Below are positions 26,716 through 34,375 of a stretch of DNA of 64,000 bases, piece by piece (position 1 is the stretch's first letter; the number at the start of each line of letters is the position of its first letter). The stretch covers positions 744,001-808,000 of the forward strand of contig NZ_FORS01000001.1 in NCBI RefSeq assembly GCF_900114065.1, in the 5' to 3' direction. The position numbers and the translations under genes were made by a program. A model generated the notes under the pieces. It saw nothing but the letters and a program-made list of their open reading frames with translations, was not told the origin of the DNA and did no database searches. The DNA comes from Stutzerimonas kunmingensis (GTDB lineage: Bacteria; Pseudomonadota; Gammaproteobacteria; Pseudomonadales; Pseudomonadaceae).

Positions 26716-27989
26716 ACCGCGCCGTCATGAAAGCGCACCTGAAAACAGCTGCCCTGCGGTTGCCGCGGCACCACACCTACCTGCCAGCCCTGGTGCGCGC
26801 AGATCCGCTTGACCAGCGACAACCCCAGCCCCAGCCCTTCGCCGCGCCCCTCGGCACCCCGCACGAACGGCTGGAACATGCGCTCCTGCTCCGCCAGGGG
26901 AATGCCCACGCCGCTGTCCTCGACGCGAAAGCCACCTTCGTCGAGGACCAGCCGCACCGTGCCGCGGTCGGTGTAATGCAGTGCGTTGCGCAGCAGGTTA
27001 GACATCACCGTGCCGAGCAGGGTGTGGTTGTAGACGCCGCGGTCCTCGCCCTCCTCCAGCAGCTCGAAGGCCAGGCCCTTCTCCGCCAGCAACGGTGCCC
27101 AGCGCTCGCTCTGCTCGGTCGCCACGCTCCGCAAGCTGGCGTCGCCGGCCAAGGACGTCTGTTGCGGACGCGCCCGCGCCAGCATCAGGAAGGTTTCCAC
27201 CAGCTCGTGCATTTCCCGCGCGGCGCGCTGGATGCGCGCCAGCGGTCGCTGCGCAGCTGGCGACAGCTCGGCCTGCTGCTCGAGCAGCTCGCAGGCGCCG
27301 AGCACCACCATCAACGGGGTGCGCAGTTCATGGCTGACATCGGCGGTGAATAGCCGCTCGCGCTCCAGGGTCTGGCGCAGCTGGCCGAGGGTGCTGTCGA
27401 ACGCCGCGGCCAGATGGCCGACCTCGTCATCGGGATACTGCAGGGCCAGCGGCGGCGCCAGCGGATGCAGTTGGTCGCGGTGGCGCACCTGGTTGGCCAG
27501 GCGACTGACCGGCGCCAACACCCGGTTGGCCATCAGCCGCCCCAGCGCCCAGGCGCCGAGCACGCTGAGCAGAAAGCCGGCCAGCACGACGTTGAACAGC
27601 GCATCTTCACGGGCCTCGAACTCGTGCTGCTCCCGCACCAGCACGTAGCGGTCAGCGCCGACATTGCGCACATAGACGTAGTAGGCATCGTCACCGCGAA
27701 CCAGCTCGGTGAACCCCTCACCGAGCCCGGCAAACGCCTTTGGCATCGGGTGCTCGGGCAGATGCGAGGCGAAGAAGTGGGTGCTGGTGTCCAGCTGCGG
27801 TGTCCGTCCCTTTGGCAGGTCCTCGTTGAGCACGATGTCCAGGTGGCGACTCAGCTCCTCGGTGACCAGCTGCTCCTCGATGAAGTGCACGACGCCGACG
27901 ATGCCGAGGGCGAACGCACCGCTCACCACCAGCGTCATCAGCGTGAAGGCGATGACGATCCGCCGCGCCAGCGGCTGCTTAGCGAGCAT
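26712..27989 (-). CDS. colS: Sensor histidine kinase ColS
   Basis: A 425-residue kinase with membrane helices at about 11-34 and 134-153, a periplasmic loop of about 95 residues, HAMP, a HisKA domain with phospho-acceptor H220 (DVSHELRTPL) and a GHKL ATPase (NLLRNALHY, GVGIP, GLGLGLSLV). P. putida ColS senses zinc and ferric iron through H35, E38, E96 and an ExxE pair at 126/129; here H35 and E38 occur at identical numbers, with E95 and E125xxE128. Overlaps colR by 11 nt. Confidence 0.93.
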   Translation of the reverse strand: MLAKQPLARRIVIAFTLMTLVVSGAFALGIVGVVHFIEEQLVTEELSRHLDIVLNEDLPKGRTPQLDTSTHFFASHLPEHPMPKAFAGLGEGFTELVRGDDAYYVYVRNVGADRYVLVREQHEFEAREDALFNVVLAGFLLSVLGAWALGRLMANRVLAPVSRLANQVRHRDQLHPLAPPLALQYPDDEVGHLAAAFDSTLGQLRQTLERERLFTADVSHELRTPLMVVLGACELLEQQAELSPAAQRPLARIQRAAREMHELVETFLMLARARPQQTSLAGDASLRSVATEQSERWAPLLAEKGLAFELLEEGEDRGVYNHTLLGTVMSNLLRNALHYTDRGTVRLVLDEGGFRVEDSGVGIPLAEQERMFQPFVRGAEGRGEGLGLGLSLVKRICAHQGWQVGVVPRQPQGSCFQVRFHDGAV

Positions 27990-28662
27990 CGCAGTCCTCC
28001 GCCAGGCGGAAGCCAAGGCCGTGCACGGTATGCAGCAACGGCTTGGCGAACGGCTTGTCGAGCACCTGGCGCAACTGGTGGATATGGCTGCGCAACGCAT
28101 CGCTGTCCGGCACGTGATCACCCCAGACGGCATCTTCCAGCGCTTCGCGGCGCACCACCGCCGGGCTGCGCTGCATGAGGATCGCCAGCAGCTTGTGGCC
28201 GATAGGGTTGAGGCGAATCGGCTGGCCACCACGACTGGCCTCTAGGGTGTCCAGGTCGTAGCAGAGATCGGCCACCTGCAGCTGCCGGCGACGCGATCCC
28301 TGGCAGCGACGCAGGATCGCCTCGATACGGGCAACCAGCTCGGACAGCGCGAAGGGCTTGATCAGATAGTCGTCGGCACCGGCCTGCAGCCCCTTGATGC
28401 GGTCAGGCAGGGCATCGCGGGCGGTGAGCATGATGATCGGCGTATCACGCCCGGCATCGTCACGCAGGCGCTTGCACACCTGCAGTCCGTCGATGCCCGG
28501 CAGCATCAGGTCCAGCACGATCAGGTCGTAGTCCTGGGTGGCGGCCAGGTGCAGACCGCTGAGGCCATCCTGCGCGCAGTCGACCACGTAGCCCTTGAGC
28601 TCGAGGTAATCGAGCACGTTGGCCAGGATGTCGCGGTTGTCTTCGATGACGAGAATGCGCAT
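27979..28662 (-). CDS. colR: OmpR-family response regulator ColR
   Basis: A 227-residue regulator: receiver domain with acidic pocket EDN (8-9), phospho-acceptor D51 (LIVLDLMLPG), T/K residues (MLTARD, YLIKPF), then a winged helix ending in LLHTVHGLGFRLAEDCDAR. The segment ILANVLDYLELKGYVVDCAQ is typical of ColR. ColR controls membrane-integrity and metal-tolerance genes in Pseudomonas. First gene of colRS; divergent from a phosphotransferase gene with a ColR-type box in the shared gap. Confidence 0.93.
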   Translation of the reverse strand: MRILVIEDNRDILANVLDYLELKGYVVDCAQDGLSGLHLAATQDYDLIVLDLMLPGIDGLQVCKRLRDDAGRDTPIIMLTARDALPDRIKGLQAGADDYLIKPFALSELVARIEAILRRCQGSRRRQLQVADLCYDLDTLEASRGGQPIRLNPIGHKLLAILMQRSPAVVRREALEDAVWGDHVPDSDALRSHIHQLRQVLDKPFAKPLLHTVHGLGFRLAEDCDAR

Positions 28663-28682
28663 ATCGGTTCGCTAGCAGGCAA

Positions 28683-28699
28683 ATGACGGAATTTTCACG
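28683..28699 (+). promoter_or_regulatory. Possible ColR box between colR and a divergent phosphotransferase gene
   Basis: TGACGGAATTTTCACG matches the ColR consensus core (T-N-A-C-NN, TTTTCAC, G) with A replacing pyrimidine/T at two positions. It lies 21 nt upstream of the colR start and 72 nt upstream of the gene at 28771, so it could serve either or both. Confidence 0.45.
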
Positions 28700-28770
28700 C
28701 CTTCTTTACGAAGGGCTCACAGGCGGGTGCGCAGACTTCGGCGCGTTCGTCCTTAGCCGTGGATCATACG

Positions 28771-30729
28771 ATGCCTTTTCCCCGACATGCTCAGCTTCGT
28801 TATCTCGCCCTGCTTCTGGGCCTCTGGCTCGGCACCTTCGTGCTGACCCGCTCGGCGTTGCTCGTCGCGCACTGGCAGGAGGCGACCGCCGGCCCGCTCG
28901 ACATCCTGCGCATCTATGCCGAAGGCGCGATCTACGACCTGGCCTACCTGGCCTTTGCCGCCGTGCCGCTGGCGCTGTATCTCGCGCTCTGCCCGCGAAA
29001 GATCTGGGCCAGCCGCTGGCACCGCTTCGGCCTGCGCCTGCTGCTGGTGCTGAGCCTCTACGCGATGCTGTTTACCGCGGTGGCCGAGTGGCTGTTCTGG
29101 GACGAGTTCGGCGTGCGCTTCAACTTCATCGCAGTGGATTACCTGGTCTACTCCGACGAGGTCATTCACAACATCATGGAGTCCTACCCGCTCTTCACCC
29201 TGCTCGGCCTGCTCGCCGCCCTGGCCCTGGCTCTCGGCCTGGCCCTGCAGCGGCCGGTCAGCCGCGCCCTTGCCGCGCCGAGCCTGCCCTGGCGCGGGAG
29301 CCTGGCGACGCTGGCCGGCGTAGCGGGCCTGGCACTGGCCGCGGCCCTGGTGGTTGGCCAGGACTTTCCGCGCGGCAGCGGCGGCAACGCCTACCAGCGC
29401 GAGCTGGCGAGCAACGGCCCGTTCCAGTTCTTCGCCGCCTTTCGCAACAACGAGCTGGACTATCCGCAGTTCTACGCCACTCTGCCCGACGCCGAGATCG
29501 GCAGCCGCCTGCGCCGGGAAGTCGCCGAGCCGAATGCGCGCTTCCTCGGCAAAGACCCGCTGGACATCCGCCGGGCGATCGACAACCCCGGCCAGCCACG
29601 TCATCTGAACGTCGTGCTGGTGACCATCGAGAGCCTCAGCGCCAAGTACCTGGGCAGCTTCGGCGACGCGCGCGGGCTGACCCCCAACCTCGACGAGCTG
29701 CGCAAGCACAGCCTGACGTTCACCAACTTCTATGCCACCGGCACGCGCACCGACCGTGGCCTGGAGGCGATCACCCTGTCCGTGCCGCCGACCCCGGGGC
29801 GCTCGATCGTCAAGCGCATCGGTCGCGAGAGCGGCTTTGCCAGCCTCGGCCAGCAACTCGGCGCCCAGGGTTACGACAGCGTGTTCCTCTACGGTGGGCG
29901 CGGCTATTTCGACAACATGAGCGCCTTTTTCGGCGGCAACGGCTACCGCGTGGTCGACCAGAGCAGCGCCGACGAAGCGGACATCCACTTCAAGAATGCC
30001 TGGGGCATGGCCGACGAGGACCTCTATGCCCTGGCCATGCGCGAGGCCGATGCCGACCACGCCGCCGGCAAGCCGTTCCTGCTGCAGCTGATGACCACCT
30101 CCAACCACCGCCCCTACACCTACCCGGACGGCCGCATCGACATTCCCTCGGGCGATGGCCGCGAAGGTGCGGTGAAGTACACCGACTACGCCATCGGCCA
30201 GTTCCTCGACAAGGCGCGGCGCAAGCCCTGGTTCAAGGACACGCTGTTCGTCTTCGTCGCCGACCATACCGCCGGCAGCGCCGGCTCGCAGGACCTGCCG
30301 GTGGCCAACTACCACATTCCGCTGTTCGTCTACGCGCCGGGTCTGGTCGAGCCGCGCGAGTTCACCGGGCTGGCCAGCCAGATCGACCTGGCCCCGACCC
30401 TGCTCGGCCTGCTGAACATGGACTACGTGTCGACCTTCTTCGGCCGCAACCTGTTGCGCGAGGATGCCGCGCCGGGACGCGCACTGATCGGCAACTACCA
30501 GCACCTGGGCCTGTTCGACGGCCAGGACCTGGCGATCCTCAGCCCGCGCCTGCAGGTACGCCGGCATGACGAGGCGCTGCGCTCGAGCCGCGAATCCGAG
30601 GCGCCGCTGAGCGACCCGCTGGTGCAGCGCGACATCGCCTACTACCAGGGCGCGAGTCACAACTACCGCCAGGGCCTGCTGAGCTGGCGGGCGCCAGCAC
30701 CGCACGCCGATCAGCTCAGCCAACCCTAG
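28771..30729 (+). CDS. Second LTA-synthase/OpgB-type membrane phosphotransferase
   Basis: A 652-residue protein: five N-terminal membrane helices (about 8-200), then a periplasmic alkaline-phosphatase-fold domain. Metal and nucleophile motifs are VVLVTIESLSAKYLGSFG, ATGTRTDRGLEAITLS (likely threonine nucleophile), TTSNHRPYTYP and FVFVADHTAG. It resembles phosphoglycerol transferases of the OpgB/LtaS superfamily that use phosphatidylglycerol. ATG 28771 is preferred; a GTG at 28759 is in frame and neither has a strong Shine-Dalgarno site. Divergent from colRS and 39 nt before a PAP2 phosphatase gene. Confidence 0.85.
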   Translation: MPFPRHAQLRYLALLLGLWLGTFVLTRSALLVAHWQEATAGPLDILRIYAEGAIYDLAYLAFAAVPLALYLALCPRKIWASRWHRFGLRLLLVLSLYAMLFTAVAEWLFWDEFGVRFNFIAVDYLVYSDEVIHNIMESYPLFTLLGLLAALALALGLALQRPVSRALAAPSLPWRGSLATLAGVAGLALAAALVVGQDFPRGSGGNAYQRELASNGPFQFFAAFRNNELDYPQFYATLPDAEIGSRLRREVAEPNARFLGKDPLDIRRAIDNPGQPRHLNVVLVTIESLSAKYLGSFGDARGLTPNLDELRKHSLTFTNFYATGTRTDRGLEAITLSVPPTPGRSIVKRIGRESGFASLGQQLGAQGYDSVFLYGGRGYFDNMSAFFGGNGYRVVDQSSADEADIHFKNAWGMADEDLYALAMREADADHAAGKPFLLQLMTTSNHRPYTYPDGRIDIPSGDGREGAVKYTDYAIGQFLDKARRKPWFKDTLFVFVADHTAGSAGSQDLPVANYHIPLFVYAPGLVEPREFTGLASQIDLAPTLLGLLNMDYVSTFFGRNLLREDAAPGRALIGNYQHLGLFDGQDLAILSPRLQVRRHDEALRSSRESEAPLSDPLVQRDIAYYQGASHNYRQGLLSWRAPAPHADQLSQP

Positions 30730-30768
30730 ACCGACCCGGCGCCCGACCAGGGCGCCTCTGGAGTTCCG

Positions 30769-31509
30769 ATGCCCCGCCTACCCGACCGCTGCGAAAGCAG
30801 CCGCCCGTACAATTTCGTCCTTGGTTTCGGCGTGCCCGCCGCGCTGATGCTGGCACTGCTGATCGGCGACCCCAGCGAACTCGACTTCGCCTTCTCCCGG
30901 CTGTTCTACGAGCCGGGCGTCGGTTTCGTCGGCCGACACAGCTGGCTGCTCGAGGACTTCCTGCACGACCGCGTCAAGCAGGCGGTGATCGTCATCGGCG
31001 TGCTGGCCATCGCCGGCTTTCTGGTCAGCCTGCTGCCGACGCGCCTGGCGCGCTGGCGCCGTTCACTGGGTTACCTGGTGCTGGCACTCGGCGTGTCGAC
31101 CAGCATCGTCACCCCGCTCAAGGCCCTGACCGGCGTGCATTGCCCCTGGAGCCTGACCGACTTTGGCGGCCAGGAGACCTTCACGCCGCTGCTGGCCGAA
31201 CGCGCACCTACGCTCAAGCCCGGTCGCTGCTGGCCCGGCGGGCACGCCTCGGCGGGCTTCTCACTGCTGGCGCTGTTCTTCGTGTTGCGCGACCGCCGCC
31301 CGCGCCTGGCGCGCTACGCGCTGGGGCTGGCACTGGGCCTGGGCACGGTGATGTCGCTGGGCCGGGTCATGCAGGGCGCGCACTTCCTCTCGCACAACCT
31401 GTGGACGCTGCTGTTCGACTGGACGATCTGCCTGGCCTGCTACCGCCTGGTGCTCTATCGGCCGGCGCCGGTTCTGCAAGGTGCCGTCGCCGTCGAGCCC
31501 GCGCTCTAG
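30769..31509 (+). CDS. PAP2-family membrane phosphatase
   Basis: A 246-residue protein with five or six membrane helices. The three-part PAP2 signature is present in a divergent form: KALTGVHCPW, GRCWPGGHASAGF (usual PSGH) and SLGRVMQGAHFLSHNLW, giving catalytic histidines near 165 and 211. Relatives remove phosphate from lipid A, undecaprenyl diphosphate or phosphatidylglycerol phosphate; which applies here is open. TCTGGAG precedes the ATG. It shares a transcript with the phosphotransferase upstream and is closed by a strong terminator. Confidence 0.83.
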   Translation: MPRLPDRCESSRPYNFVLGFGVPAALMLALLIGDPSELDFAFSRLFYEPGVGFVGRHSWLLEDFLHDRVKQAVIVIGVLAIAGFLVSLLPTRLARWRRSLGYLVLALGVSTSIVTPLKALTGVHCPWSLTDFGGQETFTPLLAERAPTLKPGRCWPGGHASAGFSLLALFFVLRDRRPRLARYALGLALGLGTVMSLGRVMQGAHFLSHNLWTLLFDWTICLACYRLVLYRPAPVLQGAVAVEPAL

Positions 31510-31527
31510 TCAGCCGCCGGAAACGAC

Positions 31528-31564
31528 AAAGGCGCAGGGTGCGGTTGCCCCTGCGCCTTTTTTT
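31528..31564 (+). terminator. Intrinsic terminator after the PAP2 gene
   Basis: Nine-bp GC stem GGCGCAGGG / CCCTGCGCC (extended by AAA/TTT), 9-nt loop, then seven T. The matching A-run on the other side lets it also serve the minus-strand lipoprotein gene that ends at 31587. Confidence 0.9.
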
Positions 31565-31586
31565 CGTCTGGACCTCAGCCGCTGGC

Positions 31587-32000
31587 TCAGCGATGGAAGG
31601 CCTCGGCCCGGTCCTGGTCGACCTGATGACGCCACTCGCGGTCACGCTGGCGCTGCCAGGCATCGCCACGCCGCGACGGCAGGCCACCGCTGCCCAGCGG
31701 CAGCGCCTCGCACTGGCGATAGCCGTCATCCCAGCCCTGCGCATAGAGCGGCTGGCTCAGGTAGCGCGACACGTCCTTGCGAAATGCGGCCATGGCGCCG
31801 GCGGCCTGGCGGCCGCTGCTGCAACCGGCGCCATAGCCCTCGAGGTAGGCCGGCGGATAGCCGTCGCCGGCGGGCTGGCCGGGGTCACTCTGACAGCCCA
31901 CCAGCACCAGTGCGGCGAACAACAGCGCCCGCGGCGCAGCGGCAGGCCGCCCCGCGCGAGACCGGGTCGAGGAGCAATCAGGCAAGCGGCGCATGAGCAT
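31587..32000 (-). CDS. Small hypothetical lipoprotein
   Basis: A 137-residue protein with a basic N-terminus, a hydrophobic stretch ALLFAALVLVGC ending in a lipobox cysteine near residue 36, and a short mature part rich in Gly, Gln, Arg and Asp (for example YAQGWDDGYRQC). The start could be ATG 32000 or 31994; the long region before the hydrophobic core is unusual. No function is recognised. It lies alone, convergent with the PAP2 gene. Confidence 0.65.
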   Translation of the reverse strand: MLMRRLPDCSSTRSRAGRPAAAPRALLFAALVLVGCQSDPGQPAGDGYPPAYLEGYGAGCSSGRQAAGAMAAFRKDVSRYLSQPLYAQGWDDGYRQCEALPLGSGGLPSRRGDAWQRQRDREWRHQVDQDRAEAFHR

Positions 32001-32155
32001 CGAATCACCCTGCAGGAGGCGACCGCACGCAGGCAGCGCGCGGCATCCGAGGCAGTCTGCGCGGGGCGCCGTCAGGGTTCCGTCAAACCGGCGTGAATGA
32101 AACGTGAAGCCGCGGGCGCCGGCCTGCCACTCGACCAGCGGCGAGGCCGCTGGCT

Positions 32156-33100
32156 TCAGCCCTCGCGGCGAAAGCTGTAGAACAGGTTCGGTTCGCTGAC
32201 TACGTATAGCGTGCCGTCATTGTCGATCGTCACGCCTTCGGGCTGCGGTGCCGAGCGTTTCAGATCGCTGAACAGGCCGTTGAGGCTGCGGTAGCTGAGC
32301 ATCCGCCCGTCGCCGCTGAGCTCCATCACCAGATGCGACTCGTCGCTGAGCAGAATCAGGTGGCCGGTGGCGGCATCGAAGTGGATGTCCGAGAGGTCGG
32401 TGGCGAACACCTGGCCCGTGATCCAGTCGCTGCGGTCGCGCACCTTCAGCTGCAGCCCCCCGTCGAGGCTTGCCGCCACGCCATCGACCTCGTAGAGCTG
32501 GCGCGGGTCGCGCTCTTTGACGATGAACATGCGGTCGCCCGCGGCATCGTAGGTCACCCCTTCGAAACCCTTGTTGCCGTTGAGGTTGATGCCCAGGGAA
32601 AAGAACCTGGCCTCGGCGCTGTCGATGGTGCGCGGCACGGACGGCAACTGGAAGATGCTCACCTGCTGGGCCCGTTCGTCGGACACCGCCACGCGCCCGC
32701 CGCCCATGTAGGTGAGGCCTTCGATGTCGCCAAAACCCTGCAGCGGATAGCGCTCGAGCAGCTCGCCGGTCTTGCTCAGCGCGACGATTTCGGTCGGCCC
32801 GCCGTTGACCACGCCCAACAGGCGGTCAAGGTCGGTGTCATAGGTGATGGCCGACAGGTTGCGTGCGATGCCCTCGATCGGCTTGGCGTCGATCTGCACC
32901 CGGTAGGCGGGCAGCCAGCGATTGGCGACGCCCTGGTCGGTGACGTTCATCTGCCGGGTCAGGTAGAAGTACAGCCGCTCGTCCCAGTGCAACGCCACAC
33001 CGACGCCCAGGCCGACCAGCAGCGCCAGCAGGCCGAACAGCCGACGCCGGCCGAACCGCAGCTTCAGGCGTTGCCCGGGGTAAAGGGAGATCTGCATCAT
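32156..33100 (-). CDS. SdiA-regulated domain protein (YjiK-like)
   Basis: A 314-residue protein with an N-terminal membrane anchor (RLFGLLALLVGLGVGVAL, about 20-37) and a periplasmic beta-propeller-like domain. Repeating blades include AITYDTDLDRLLGVVNGGP, GDIEGLTYMGGGRVAVSDE, GFEGVTYDAAGDRMFIVKE and PEGVTIDNDGTLYVVSEPN, as in the SdiA-regulated family and related to NHL/phytase-like propellers. GAGGAAG precedes the first of two tandem ATGs. Function is unknown; relatives are often cell-envelope proteins. Confidence 0.8.
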   Translation of the reverse strand: MMQISLYPGQRLKLRFGRRRLFGLLALLVGLGVGVALHWDERLYFYLTRQMNVTDQGVANRWLPAYRVQIDAKPIEGIARNLSAITYDTDLDRLLGVVNGGPTEIVALSKTGELLERYPLQGFGDIEGLTYMGGGRVAVSDERAQQVSIFQLPSVPRTIDSAEARFFSLGINLNGNKGFEGVTYDAAGDRMFIVKERDPRQLYEVDGVAASLDGGLQLKVRDRSDWITGQVFATDLSDIHFDAATGHLILLSDESHLVMELSGDGRMLSYRSLNGLFSDLKRSAPQPEGVTIDNDGTLYVVSEPNLFYSFRREG

Positions 33101-33153
33101 CGTGGTACTTCCTCGTCCTGGCGCCGCCAGTTCTGTTCGGTAAGGAGCGTCCA

Positions 33154-33564
33154 GTGCCCGTGCTGTCCCGTTTCATGGCCCGCCTGCAAGGCTGGGCCCG
33201 TGCCCTCAAGCGCGACGTCATGGCGCTCTGGTTCTGCGCCCGCCACCCGGCGCTGCCCTGGTGGCTGCGCCTGCTGACCCTGGCCATCGTCGCCTACGCC
33301 CTGAGCCCGATCGACCTGATCCCCGACTTCATTCCGCTGCTCGGCTACCTCGACGACCTGCTGCTCCTGCCGCTGGGCATCTGGCTGGTACTGCGCCTGA
33401 CGCCGCCGCAGGTGCTGGCCGAAAGCCGTGAGCAGGCGCTGGCCTGGGAGGCACGGCGTGCGGCCCGTCCGACCAGTCGCGCCGGTGCCGTGGCAGTCGT
33501 GCTGATCTGGCTGCTCGGCGCCGCGCTGGCCGGCTACTGGCTGCTCGGGCAAGGCCGACCATAA
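33154..33564 (+). CDS. YkvA/DUF1232 membrane protein
   Basis: A 136-residue protein with the DUF1232 core YALSPIDLIPDFIPLLGYLDD and two or three membrane segments, the last near the C-terminus. The start is GTG at 33154, supported by AAGGAG seven nt before it; the next ATG (33175) has no such site. Function of the family is unknown. It is divergent from the SdiA-regulated-domain gene with only about 50 nt between starts. Confidence 0.8.
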   Translation: MPVLSRFMARLQGWARALKRDVMALWFCARHPALPWWLRLLTLAIVAYALSPIDLIPDFIPLLGYLDDLLLLPLGIWLVLRLTPPQVLAESREQALAWEARRAARPTSRAGAVAVVLIWLLGAALAGYWLLGQGRP

Positions 33565-33572
33565 CCAGCACC

Positions 33573-33590
33573 TTGTGAAAAAAACGTAAC
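33573..33590 (-). promoter_or_regulatory. ColR-like box upstream of the hemolysin-family operon
   Basis: Plus-strand TTGTGAAAAAAACGTAAC; read on the minus strand it gives TTACGTTTTTTTCACA, nearly the same as the strong box at 26699-26715 (shared GTGAAAAAAACGT core). It fits the ColR consensus except at the two ends. It lies about 30 bp before the CTTAAG repeats at 33621. Confidence 0.4.
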
Positions 33591-33620
33591 GGCCGAGCGC
33601 CGCCAGAACAGCGCTCGCCG

Positions 33621-33653
33621 CTTAAGACTGCCTTAAGTTTGCCGCCGCAGACT
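33621..33653 (+). promoter_or_regulatory. PmrA/QseB-type direct-repeat promoter of the seven-gene operon
   Basis: CTTAAG (33621-33626), 5 nt, CTTAAG (33632-33637), then 10 nt and CAGACT (33648-33653) as a -10 candidate. Two half-sites 11 bp apart replacing the -35 are the mark of OmpR/PmrA/QseB regulators. The operon's own last genes encode such a two-component pair. Confidence 0.65.
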
Positions 33654-33685
33654 CCAGCCCAGATTCCTGAACCGAGGTTCCCCGA

Positions 33686-34375
33686 ATGGAACTCCCCTGG
33701 GTTGATCACACTGACGTACTGGCACGCATCGGCCGCGAGCGGCCGATGACCCTGCAACTGGCCCAACCCGATCAAGGCGAGCGCCGCATGGCGCTGGAAG
33801 CCTTCATCCACCAGCGCTTCGCCGAGCACTACGGGGCGCACGTGAAGCACTTCATGCCCTGCCTGCTTGGCCTGCACGACGAAGACGGCACCGTGCAGGG
33901 CGCGGTCGGCCTGCGCAGCGCGCGGCGCCGCCCGCTGTTTCTCGAGCGTTATCTGGACGCACCGATCGAAGAGGCCGTCAGCCTGCGCAGCGGCCGGGCG
34001 ATCCCCCGCGAGGAGATCGTCGAGGTCGGCAACCTGGCCGCCTTCGGCAATGCCTCGGCACGCCTGTTGATCGTCGCGCTGACCGACCTGCTGGTCGCCC
34101 AGGGCTTCCGCTGGGTGGTGTTCACCGGTACTCCGGCGCTGCTCAACAGCTTCCAGCGTCTGGCGCTGACGCCGCTGCCCCTGGGCCTGGCCGATCCGGC
34201 ACGAATGGGCGACGAGCTGCCGGACTGGGGCAGCTACTACGCCAGCCGCCCGCAGGTGATGGCCGGCGAGATCCTGCCCGGCCACCAGCATCTGCTGCAG
34301 CTCGGCGTGTACGCCAGGCTTGGCTATCAGCCGCTGTTCGATACCAGCGAGGTGCCCCATGCAGCCTGCAGCTGA
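33686..34375 (+). CDS. Thermostable hemolysin family protein
   Basis: A 229-residue protein of the family named after a Vibrio thermostable hemolysin. No signal peptide or membrane helix is seen, so secretion as a toxin is doubtful. Conserved features include AFIHQRFAEHYGAHVKHFMP, LEAPIEEAV-like LDAPIEEAVS, EIVEVGNLAAFG and GFRWVVFTGTP. The fold is, as I recall, related to GNAT acetyltransferases and AHL synthases, which would fit an acyl-transfer role beside an acyl ligase. First gene of the operon; its end overlaps the ligase start by 17 nt. Confidence 0.8.
   Translation: MELPWVDHTDVLARIGRERPMTLQLAQPDQGERRMALEAFIHQRFAEHYGAHVKHFMPCLLGLHDEDGTVQGAVGLRSARRRPLFLERYLDAPIEEAVSLRSGRAIPREEIVEVGNLAAFGNASARLLIVALTDLLVAQGFRWVVFTGTPALLNSFQRLALTPLPLGLADPARMGDELPDWGSYYASRPQVMAGEILPGHQHLLQLGVYARLGYQPLFDTSEVPHAACS

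Noticed and set aside
28753..30723. 656-codon antisense open frame on the minus strand
   Set aside because: It mirrors the phosphotransferase gene nearly base for base. Its translation is rich in Arg, Ala, Gly and His with no domain, an artefact of high GC at third codon positions.
33686..34375. A secreted pore-forming toxin, as the family name suggests
   Set aside because: No signal peptide or membrane segment, and it is co-translated with cytosolic enzymes.
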